A DNA stretch of 64,000 bases from the NCBI GenBank assembly GCA_033964015.1, contig CM066913.1, positions 7,558,953 through 7,622,952 on the forward strand. The letters run 5' to 3'. The notes under the pieces were generated by a model that searched no databases, had not been told where the DNA came from, and saw nothing but the letters and a program-made list of their open reading frames with translations. The position numbers and the translations under genes are program-made. This document shows, in pieces, positions 1 to 10,305 of this stretch (within the stretch, counting starts at the first letter, position 1; each line of letters starts with the position of its first letter). This DNA is from Scolanthus callimorphus (taxonomy: Eukaryota > Cnidaria > Anthozoa > Actiniaria > Edwardsiidae).

Positions 1-120
1 TTGTGGTCGCAGCGGTCACCACGCGAGAGCTAGGCCTCTGTCCATCGAACCGATAAACTGCTGGGTTATCCTAAAACGTCGTACATAACAACAGAGTTCT
101 TCATATGAACTTCACGTTTT

Positions 121-296
121 CAATGAACGATTCCAGCTATAACGCATGCGCGCGCTGCATGTCGGTAGATGTGGGACATTTGTCGAACAAACCGTTAAAA
201 AAGCGCGCGCTGCATTCTGGTAGTTGTGGGACACGGGTTGGGCATTTCTGAATAAAGAAGAGCGCACGCGGTTATAGCTGGAATCGTCCATTGATT
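121..296. mobile_element. Short palindromic element (MITE-like)
   Basis: The left end ACGATTCCAGCTATAACGC is repeated inverted at the right end (about 270-288). The interior holds two GCGCGCGCTGCAT-like words. There is no coding capacity. The class cannot be assigned. Confidence 0.6.
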
Positions 297-971
297 GTCT
301 CTTGAGTTAAAGAGCTTCAGTCAGCCGCCATTTTGTCAGCCTAGCAAAACACTTAGCATCTATTTCCTGATTTAGAGATTGTAGTGCGACATGTGTATTG
401 ATTTCAGTAAATCGAGTATTGAGTTTGTAGATGGCTATTTCGAAATTCGTTCACGTAATTGGTCGTCTAACATCAAATGAAAACAATGACAAAAGAGTGC
501 CTAACTAGGGCCGGCTCTTTAACTTCACGCCCCTATTCACCAAGGGTTTTGGCGCAAATGGTAAAACATATCCACGGTTAAAAGATTTCGAATTCGTTAT
601 CGGCACAGGCAATTTCGATATAGAGTGCATAAGGGGTCTAAACATATCCCTAACCATGGGCGGGAACTTGTAGAGATAATGCTGTAGAGGTTGAGGACTG
701 AGAGTTTCTTCTGTTCTGGCGTCACGCGCGTTAACAAGTCTGATGTAAAGCTCAGCCAGGCCAGTCTGTGGAACAACAAAGACATGATGTGGCAGTTATT
801 CAAACGGCGCGCGATGAGCCACTGTTCGCCTACTTTCACCTTTTCCAAAGTAACGCAACGCAAGCTTTGGTCAATAGGTGACGGAGTCACGTCTTGTGAG
901 TGGACTACTTCCGTAATGGGCCCTCACAAAAAGCGCTCTCTGTAGGCGAATACGTGGGGCCGGGGCACTTC

Positions 972-1221
972 CAGCGATTGGCCATTCTCTTACCCAGAGC
1001 TCCCCCAGCTCGTAACCTCGCGGGGGAGGCTCTGGTGACAGCCACTGACGCATGCGCGAGATTTAATACAGAGCCGCTGAGAGAAAGACCTTTCAGCGCA
1101 TGCTCCAACGTTCAAAATGAGCCAATCAGCGACGGCCCTCAATTGGATGTCCCCAGAGCCTCCCCTGTGAAGTGGCGAGTGAGCCGGGGAGCTCTGGGTA
1201 CGAGAATGTCGATTGGTGATA
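972..1221. mobile_element. Inverted-repeat element
   Basis: About 35 bases at 972-1008 (with CTTACCCAGAGCTCCCCC) recur inverted at 1187-1221. An inner inverted pair around GGGGAGGCTCTGG lies between them. The open frames across this region are explained by the repeat and are not genes. Confidence 0.5.
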
Positions 1222-2782
1222 CGTGCGCCTCTCTGAAAGTCAGGGTCACAGGTTCTGCAAACCGAATGCAAAGCTTGTGACCCAAACCTCGGTTTCATGC
1301 GGGGGGTGGAATGGTCTGTGGGAAGTGTCGAGGCAGGCTCATAAAAAACGAGGCGCTTAAAGTTCTGTGACGCATGAAACCAATTTAACGCTCTGATTCT
1401 TCGCTTTTAATATTCGCAAACATCGTATTCGCTACTCACCACACGTACCTGAGGTATTCTGTTGAGCTCGTATGTGTTGAGGTACGTTTTTATTGGCGGT
1501 ACGCGGAGAGGAATTCGCCACCTACAAAATAGTCAGAGATTTTTCTTAGCCTTACCTTTAGTATTAATTATTTTTACAGAAAGGGTACGTCTTCTATACA
1601 CAAACCACAGCTAACCCACCTCCCACTTATAAGCCTGTCACTAGAGTCAAACAGATCCATCTTAGTCCACCCCCGTGAGTAGAGTTTGTGAGGGTCCTCT
1701 CCGTCTTCGGTACTGTTGGCTTGTAGCTCCACAACCAGACACAGTGTCGGTAAAGGCGCGCATCTTTAGAAATAAATGGAGAAAAAATCGTGGTTAGATA
1801 CGATTAGTGGATCTGCATTTAATGGTGATATTGCAGTGTGGTCCGGCGGGTCGATATAATGATACCATCGAACTGAGTCCGTCGCCGTCTACTTAAAAAT
1901 AATGCTACAAATCGTGACAGTTTTACGTCATCAAAACTTTTTGGGAGCTTCGCTTTTAGGCGGTGCCTAAATCTATATATTACGGCTAGTGAAATAGAGT
2001 AAGACCAGTTGCGTTGTCAGCCAACAACCCCAAATCCGAAACCCGAATAAACTGACAAGAGAGCCGGCTAGCAGGCCACGCAAGACGTTGTGAAGACATC
2101 GTTGCCTTTTTCCCTTTTTGGAAAGGCAGAATATTCTCAGTCCAGTAGACTTACTAGAAAATTGATCAAGTTACCAAGCGCGCAACGATTGAAAAATAGT
2201 AGAGTGCATAGAAAAAATTTAGAGTTGATATTCTTGGACCACGACTCTGTTAGTAAACTTTTTCCAGCACAGAGATATGTCAAGTACTTACTTTGGGAAT
2301 GGATGAGCCACGCCCAGTACTGCCGCCCCTCCAGGAGGGATGGTAGGGTGTTGATGGGCGTTCAGAAGGTGCACCTGAGTAGTCGGTAGCACCTTGACGT
2401 CTGATATCAGGTCAGTACCGTTATACACTCCTACCGCCAGACGGCACTTGGTGTAGGTAGACGACATGCCAAGGGTGAAGTCCCAGAAGACAGAGAAACC
2501 AGCACTGGGGACAGAAGGGGTAACTTAGACAGGGGCAGCGGAACATGAGAGAAATTGGTACTATAATAATTGGAACTTCAATATGTGCCACGCAATATTG
2601 AAACCCTTTTGCAACGCCAAAACCCTACACTTTTTTATACAGAATCTCGTGATTTGCTACCATTTTATATAGTGAAATTCGCAAATCGCGACCCTTTTAT
2701 ATAACTTGAGCCTCAAAACCCTACCGCATTAGTGCGCAGCATCCCTGTATAGTCAACATGAGGGAAGCTCCCGGGATCGGCT

Positions 2783-2938
2783 CAGGGGCGTAGCCAGGGG
2801 GGCCAGGGGGGGCCCGGGCCCCCCTTTCTCGGAAATTTTCCCATACATTTACTCTATTTGCTGGAGGAAATTTGAGCATTTTCGTCCCATGTTTTCACTA
2901 TCCGGCCCCCCCTTCAGAAATTCCTGGCTACGCCGCTG
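2783..2938. mobile_element. MITE with CAGGGGCGTAGCCAGG ends
   Basis: The element starts CAGGGGCGTAGCCAGG and ends CCTGGCTACGCCGCTG, about 156 bp. CGGCT occurs directly on both sides (2778-2782 and 2939-2943), a plausible 5-bp target-site duplication. A longer relative with the same ends lies at 36,479-36,780, and CAGGGGCGGATTTAGG-type relatives lie near 21,690 and 30,000. Confidence 0.75.
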
Positions 2939-3298
2939 CGGCTCCTGGTGGAACCAATTAGGGGGAGGAGGTGAACATTAAATTTTTTAAGTTAAAAAAA
3001 TTAGGTAAGGGTGCTATAAAATAATCTCTAGTCGTACCCAGTCTCTGTAGAAAAGTCGAGGAGCAAGGGGTTGTGGAAAGGATTAGGGAGGCGCGCAATG
3101 GACTGTGGGTCCAGTGACGTGAAACGCAAAGATTTGTGGGGCGGGTAAAAGAAAACGTAGCGTTCTCCTTCGCCCTTCCCATAAGCATTTGCGCGGCTGC
3201 CAAGTAACGCAATACCGGTAACAGTCCAGTAACGCAAGGAAACAAGAAAAGACTGGGAACGAGTCTGGCACTGATTCGTGCCGGGTGTTTTTAAATTA

Positions 3299-3508
3299 GG
3301 GGCCGACCATTTAACTTTTAGGGGAGGGGTTGGGACATTTGGTCCGTGCAAGCTTTTTTTTATACCTCTGTTATGCGGTAAGAATGTTTTTTTCCAAAAA
3401 GAAAGAAGGGTTTTAGTCACCATTTTGCTGCCCTTCGGGCCGTGCAGGAAATTTCTTTTTTGCAAAATCACCCAATCCACCCCCTCAGAAGTTAAATGGT
3501 CGGCCCCT
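3299..3508. mobile_element. Small TIR element with TTA duplication (Harbinger-like)
   Basis: The ends GGGGCCGACCATTTAACTT and AAGTTAAATGGTCGGCCCC are inverted repeats, flanked on both sides by TTA. A 3-bp TWA-type duplication is typical of PIF/Harbinger elements; the class call is inference. No transposase is present. Confidence 0.7.
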
Positions 3509-3654
3509 TATTATCATTCTGTACGCGCCGAGTACCCACTGGGGGGCAAGCTGGAACATGATCCACAAATGATGGATGGCATTTCCGTTTCATAAAATAA
3601 GGAAGTTACCGGGTCCATTTCGATTCGCAACGTACACATCGATTATTGGAAACA

Positions 3655-6600
3655 ATGACTACGAATGGCAAGGAAAAAGCCTCGTTGGCTTCATCTGCCA
3701 AAGTGGCGATTGCCCTAGTAGCCTTGCTTGCTTGTGGCGGCGAGTTTTTGCGGATTGAATTGAAAATGAAAGACCAAGCTGTAAAGCTAACAGAACTGAG
3801 CAACAGACTGGAAAAGGGAGACTATTTTCCATTCACAAAATCTGGTAAGCAATAATTGTTATTGGCTCTAAAATAATTTATTTGGGGGCTCCTTCCTTCT
3901 AGACCAAAGGACAAGCGAAATAGATTTGGAGAAATCTTATTTACGCAGTACAATCTGTTGTAGGCGGTGAACGTCTTCCTTCAAATTTAATAGAGGTCAC
4001 ACATGTCAAACTATGGCTAAAAGAAACTATGGCTAAAAGAAACAGCAGTCAACCAGGTCTCTTATATTAGAAAAAAATGCTGGCGCAATTTCCGCTGTTT
4101 AAACAACAAACCTGTCTCTTACGTTACGTAAGAACTAAAGGTTTTCTCTAATGAACGCGATGTATCATGAAATACGTCACTGGTGTGTGTGTGCTGATAT
4201 TAATTACGTCTACCTCTTTCTATAGGAACCCAGCGTGGTAAAGTAAGCCTTTCGCAACAGAAACTGTCTAATCATAGACGAGGTAAACGCTCCATACCAA
4301 CAAACACATCAAGTTCACATTCACATTTTGGGAACATCCAAAACAAACTCCATAAAATAGATCAAGCCATAAGCCGCCTTGCAGCTAGTACAAATACCAA
4401 GACGTCATCTTCGTGCCGTGGCCCACCTGGTCGGCCGGGTCCGCCTGGTTATGGTCTGCGGGGTCCGCCTGGTCAACCTGGTCCCCCTGGTCTTTCGGGT
4501 AAGAAAGGAGCACGGGGCCGAAGAGGCCGGAGAGGTGTTCCAGGGACGAGAGGGTTACAAGGGTTACACGGTAAACAAGGAATGAAAGGTACCCCAGGTT
4601 TAAAAGGTGAAAAGGGAGAGAAAGGTGAAAGGGGACCACGTGGTTTGCCTGGACCAAAGGGCGATAATGGTGTTCCTGGCAAATCCCTCGCTGCACCAAA
4701 GGTACTGATTTCTCCACCGAAGTTGACTGTCAACGAGAGTGAGACAGCGGTACTACACTGCTCGGCCAGCGGATATCCCCGTCCTGTTACAAGGTGGAGC
4801 AAAGTGGGTGGCTCGCTACCAGGTCAGGGGCGATCACGTGACGATACTCAAGGGAAACTGGTTATTAGGGACGTTAGCAGCGGCGATGGGGGAGTGTACA
4901 AGTGTTCTGCTTCCAGTTTGATGGGCAAAGATAGCGTCAGCATTCCCGTCATCGTAAATGGTAAGTGTGCTGGTGCGAGGTCGCGTCACGTCAAATGACA
5001 GGCGTATGGTGGGTTCTCCGTGGGTGGGTGGTAAATCGTATACCTGATGCCACATCGCAGTCTACAGGAGATTCCAGGCAATGTAGTTCTTTAGATAATG
5101 ACTAAGGTGTAAGGGGTGGAATACCAACTAGCTTTGTTTTCGGTACGTCAACAAAAGAAATAGACTCTAGCAGCCCCTACTTTGGCGCGTTCCCAGTTTT
5201 CCTGCGTAAAAATTGTTGCTTGTCATGGTCACTTCTTTATTTCTACACTTAACATGTCACGCGCCTAAAGATGCGTGCCAAATTAAAGAACTATGTCTGG
5301 TTACGGCAGACTATAGTATAATATCAGTCAGCTTTTCATCTTACTTTCAGCGCATCCCCGTGTTACCCTTCATAGCGGACCAACCTATGCAAGCGAAGGA
5401 GAAAATATCACTCTTCCGATTTGTTCCGTAACCGGATTCCCAGCGCCAAGAACATCTTGGTCAGCTGCAATTGGTATCTTGCCACAGGGGCGCGCAGTAG
5501 ACAGCAAAGGCCGCTTGCGACTAAACTCCGTGAAGCGTAAAGACACTGGGACTTACGTATGCACAGCTCAAAACCTCTTGGGAAAAGACCAAGCAGTGAC
5601 TGTTTTAGTGGTCATGATGCCTCTCGTGTTCACACTGAAGCCTAAGAATGTCACTCGACTGGAACTAGGAGGAACTGTGTCACTGGTATGTAGGTCTAAC
5701 GACCCACGTGCTCGCATTACGTGGCAGAGGATCGACGGCCGTCCGTTGCCCATCGGAAGATCTAATGTAGTTGACGGGACTCTCACGCTTAGTAACGTCA
5801 TAGCGTCTGATAAAGGTGGCTATAGATGCAGAGCCGAGAATGAGGCTCAAACCATTACTGCTACCGCAGTTTTACGTAAAGGTTAGTTAGTGTTTCTCTT
5901 TTCAGATGTTACGTTGTTTGATATACCCCTCGCGCGTTCTGCAATCTGATTGGCTCACAGTAGGTCAATGTATTCCTAAATTGCCCTGCTGCATTTCAGC
6001 ATTTGATCATTTCCCTTCAAATCAGGATTAGTTACTGCGATTTTTACAATTCTGCGAACACTCCATATCGATTTCCAACCGTAAAACCGCCTTCTGGCTT
6101 CCATCAATCAAACTACCGAGTCTTTTCGTCGTTACTCTTTGTGCTTTTTGATTGGCCAGTGCCTAAGCAGTGCTTAAATGGCTTCGTGACACGCTAGCAA
6201 TGTTTACGTGCTGGCCAATCAAAAAGCACAAAGAGTATCGACGAAAAGACTCCGGAGTTCGATTGGCGGATTCAGAAGAGGGTTTGACGGTTGGAAATCG
6301 TTAGTGAGAGTTCGCAGAATTATGGAAATCGCAGTAATATTTTTCAAATCACAATAAGTTTTGTAATCCTTGGATTTCAAAATAGATATAATATACTGGA
6401 ATATTTGAAACTTGAGTCGTGCAATTTTGATCCGAAAACAATACTGAAGAGCATGCTTATTACTCACTCTCTGTTTATTTTACAATGAGTTTGATGCAAA
6501 AACATTTTCTATGGCCTTCGTGTCAGAAATCACTGCGCGCTCGTTCGATTTTGAAATCACACGTATGATTTCTGACCTAATTGCACTGATCCACTCAGGT

Positions 6601-7367
6601 CACTTACCATTATACATAGGCAGGGTGAAAAAAAATGTATACCGCAAAAATGTCCATGATATAAGATAAGACGCCGTTTAGAGATGTGAGATATAACCTA
6701 TCCCTAAGATCCGGACTGAGTATGAGCATGTGTTAGGTATCTGCGAGAACTGTCACTGAGGATGCTCACTTCCACGTCCCCAGTGGTTCTTTAGTGTCCC
6801 TAATATACAGATTAGGTATAGCGCAATGAGAGACGGGACCACGATTTTTTGCCTGATGATTTATTGACATATTGTGTCCTATCACCCACAAGGTCCGAAA
6901 CACGAACCATGCAGCCCAATGCGGAAATCCAAGTTTTGGTAATGAGAATATCAACTAACATTATAACACTCTTGTTGTTTCTAGTGGGCTGTCCATCTGG
7001 CTGGCGCTTGTTCGGGAGTAGTTGCCACTTTGTATCCTCGGATCAGATAACTTGGAATAGGGCAAAGTCACGATGCTCTTCGATGGGAGCTCACCTGGTT
7101 ACTATAAAGAGCAGGCTTAAAAACGATTTCATATCGACACTGCTTGATCAGAAGACGTACTCATGGATCGGGCTTTCAGATGAACAGAGAGAAGGATCCT
7201 GGGTTTGGGAAGACCGCTCTTCATTGACTTACTCTAACTGGAAATCAGGTGAACCTCAAAGTGGAACCTCTACAAACTGTGCTTATTTCGTCAAAAGTAG
7301 CAGGAAATGGAGAAGCAACAGTTGCATTAGTGGCACCACCTATTACGTCTGTGAGAAAAGATTGTAA
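3655..7367 (+). CDS. Type II membrane collagen with three Ig domains and a C-type lectin domain
   Basis: Four exons: 3655-3844, 4226-4960, 5351-5881, 6985-7367, all GT-AG and all phase 1, giving 612 residues. In order: a short cytoplasmic tail, a membrane segment (about 17-33), a short coiled coil (34-55), a furin-type RGKR at 82-85, a Gly-X-Y collagen stretch (about 129-217, one interruption), three Ig-like domains (about 222-308, 310-397, 398-485) and a C-type lectin domain (486-612). The first ATG is 3655; a TTG lies just upstream in frame. The hydrophobic segment follows a short lysine-bearing N-terminus, which fits a type II membrane protein. RGKR could release the ectodomain (inference). 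The lectin domain keeps the WIGL core and cysteines but has EPQ where EPN or QPD is usual, so calcium-sugar binding is uncertain. Role inferred: surface or shed recognition or matrix protein. Confidence 0.88.
6032..6337. mobile_element. TIR element, TTACTGCGAT family, copy 1
   Basis: The ends TTACTGCGATTTTTACAATT and its near inverse bracket about 300 bp with further inner inverted repeats (a CAAAAAGCACAAAGAG pair). It lies in intron 3 of the collagen-lectin gene. A relative lies at 19,829-20,122. No coding capacity. Confidence 0.75.
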
Positions 7368-7599
7368 AGGCAGAAAAGAATTTCCAATAACTATAAACGA
7401 ACATTTGGAAACCAAATATAGAATTTGGTTTGATAGCTATAACAAACCAGCCGCATTATTTGGCAGATATTGATTTGACCTTCGAATTACACAGGGAGTC
7501 TGAAAACTGTGCGACGTGGTATAATGATCTCCCCACCCCACGAGATCTGAATAATTCTTATAGTAATATTTTCACGATGATAAGGTGCACATAAAATTT

Positions 7600-8045
7600 G
7601 GTTATACGAGCGAGACTGGTCCGGTTAAGCGGGGTAAGTTCTTTTGTTCTCTTTTGCCTGGAGGCCTCAGAACAAAGGGATTTCAGTCCGGCTAGCCGGG
7701 CCAGCCCGGGCGGGTTCATGAGGCGAAGAAACTCTTCTAGGTGGAACCAGGACACCATCACAAGGAGTCTCCATCTAGAAGTTGGCGTCCGAAGCAGTAT
7801 TTTTTTTTTTGCAATATTTTTTTATTTTTCGCGAGAATTACTGTCGTGATTACAATTTATGCCCTCTCTCTCAAATGAAAGATGGCTGAATTGAGTGCCG
7901 CCATCGCACTACACGCGTCGAACCTCGTATTCTCACGCGCAGAGTACTACTTTCCCGTTTCATTAAATTCACAATCTTAAAATAGATTCATCTACTCCTG
8001 TACATATGACTAGACAATAATGGAAGTGATGGATGCTCTAGTTGA
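7600..8045. repeat. Dispersed repeat shared with 49,590-49,960
   Basis: TTATGCCCTCTCTCTC, GCCGCCATCGCACTACAC and CATATGACTAGAC occur in the same order here and near 49,771-49,930. A GGCTAGCCGGGCC-type inverted pair lies at about 7617-7705. No gene is seen between the collagen-lectin gene end and this repeat. Confidence 0.5.
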
Positions 8046-8275
8046 TCCGGTGCCGGTGAAACTAATTAGGGGGTGGCGGAGAACTGCTACCTAAATTTGC
8101 GACATTTGAAAAATTGTTTTTTTAAATAGGTTCGTACTAGGGTATCAAATAATCTCCGTTCGTCGCGCAGGGGTTATAGGAAGGAAAAGCATGGCTTGCA
8201 ATGGATTATGGGGAGAGTAGCGTGACGCGCAAAGGTTGCTAAGCTGCGAAAATGGCGCCTGATTGAGGCTCATTA

Positions 8276-8775
8276 CAGCCAAAGAGCGTCCCCCCGTAGA
8301 GCGCAATAATGAGTTGATTCTTGGAATATTGGATCCATTATTCGATTCAATAATACTTTTGGCTTGGGAAAACGTCTTTCGATTAGAACTGGGTTTTCGC
8401 TTTTTGAATGGACGATAGATGACGGAGGCGCTTCCATATATAAGAAAAATCTACAGGGAGCCTTTTGTTTGCGAGTTTTGTTACCAATATGGCGGGTCTT
8501 GGTAGACTTTACGAGCCTGGTAAATCTCTCCCTCGTTCATTTAGAGAAGAAATTGGTGATCGTATTATCTGGGATATCCCAAGAAGCATAAAACCAATGA
8601 CTTAAGAGTGTCAGAGCGTGATGTCAGGAACGTAATCTAGCCGAAATCCGTTTTCAACTTGGAAGAAGTTTTCCCAAGCCGAATGCATTGTTGAATCGAA
8701 TAATGGGATCCAATATTCCAAGAACCAACTCATTATTGCGCTCTAGAGGGGGACGCTTGAGCGTCTTTGGCTATA
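8276..8775. mobile_element. Long palindromic element
   Basis: About 90 bases on the left, including AGCGCAATAATGAGTTGATT and GGATCC, recur inverted on the right (about 8650-8775). Both arms carry CCAAAGA(C)GC at the outer edge. Interior is short and non-coding. This fits a MITE or solo foldback element. Confidence 0.7.
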
Positions 8776-9664
8776 AGGGATTGATGTCATAAAAAATGGC
8801 GGCCTCTTTTTGTCCAAACGTTTTACAATCCACAGTGCATTGTGGGATTGAAAGGGGGGGGGGGGATTCACTTAACAGGAAGTCGCCATCTTGGATCTGA
8901 CGTCATCTCTCGCGATAGGCCTATCAAACAAGACTTTGACGAAAAGATGATAAACCTTCCACTGTTTCAAAACAAACCTATGTCTCTTACGTTTCGTAGG
9001 AACTGCAGTTTTTTTCTAGCCCTTAGTCTGTTGCATCTTACCTGGGATCGTAAGGGCTTGGTAGCAGCGACTTTTCCATCCCAGTAGTGGTCAAGATAAA
9101 TGGCGCCTCGAAAGACTGAAGAAAAAAATATGTATCAATAGACAATCCCAGCGTATGTGATATGTGCAGTTCAGTTGACAGTTTATTAGCACATATTTCG
9201 ACATTACAAATAAAGTGTACAGTACAAAAAGAAAACAACTATAGATAAAGATTTACAAAGTATAAGAACACAAAGCAAAGTGCGTAGTGGCCATAGTAGC
9301 GCATGGCTTTCGAGATGGCCACTACATTAATATAAAGAGACTTACAATTACATACATTGAAATAAAACGTGTACAGTTGATTTTTTTTTTTTGCATTTTT
9401 TGTTATTTGTTGATTATTTATTTATTTATTTATTTATGCAAAGAAAGAAAGAAAAAGAGGAAATTATTAATTTCGACTGTCAAGGAGGTGCTTTTTATAA
9501 TAAGAAACAAAAGTTTTAAACGGCGAAATCTTAATGTTGTAAGGGACCGTTTTCCAGATTCTACTTGCAATGGTTTTAAAACATGAATGTCCATAATTTG
9601 TTCTGGAAGCTGGTCTGTATAAATCCCTTTAGAAGCATATCGAGTACGCTATCTTGTTAGAACC

Positions 9665-9805
9665 CAATATACCTCTTTCGCTTGGGCGTAATGTTTACCC
9701 ATTTCAGATCACGTGGCATTCAAATAATCATTCTTTGTTTGGAATGCTTATGCCACGTGATCTGAAATGGGACAACATTACGCCCAAGCGAAAGAGGTAT
9801 ATTGT
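9665..9805. mobile_element. Near-perfect palindrome of about 140 bp
   Basis: CAATATACCTCTTTCGCTTG to CATTTCAGATCACGTGGCAT is repeated inverted after a short spacer. Transcribed in either direction it would form a long hairpin. The flanks are AT-rich and gene-free. Confidence 0.75.
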
Positions 9806-10305
9806 TAGTACCGTCGTACCAGAGTCGCGTCGTTCCAATCCAAAACAAAACAAATTTTTCTGTTATATAGAAAATAATAGATGGACGCACGGGGATATGG
9901 AATTTATCTGAACACGAGAAGAAAAATTTCAAATCTGCAATCGCCCATGTATTATTCTGTTTATTATATAAACTTTTTGTGAAAATTTCACGATAGTGAG
10001 CATTATCGTAATTTTTTTCGCACGTGCGAATTACGATTTTTTCCCAGTGGCCGAAATCCTGATAAAACACTATAGTTTAGATAATAAAAAGTCTTATTGA
10101 AGCCTCATCCTTTGAAAAAGGAAAGGTTCGACAGAAGAAGTTCGGCGCGTGCGCTGGGTCTTACACTTGTCACTTATTATTGCTTTACTAGAAACATGTT
10201 GCACTATAATTATTCCCTAAATCACTCGATGGAAATGGTTGTTCTCTTTGTTGTCATACCGTATTATACTAGGCTAACAAAATGGCTGCTGACACTCAAT
10301 ATTAC

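Larger units (their letters stand above)
1..3650. other. Gene-poor stretch with small inverted-repeat elements
   Basis: I see no coding region with recognisable domains here. The short open frames lack family motifs, and some begin with non-ATG codons. The stretch holds several inverted-repeat elements (listed separately at 121-296, 972-1221, 2783-2938 and 3299-3508). Positions 2949-3250 resemble 8057-8260 loosely (shared AATAATCTC and GCGCAATGGA-type words), suggesting another dispersed repeat. The promoter of the collagen-lectin gene that starts at 3655 should lie near the right end, but I could not identify a clear TATA box for it. Confidence 0.5.

Noticed and set aside
2090..2389. 99-codon plus-strand frame
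   Set aside because: It starts at GTG, shows no domain and has no splice partners that I can identify.
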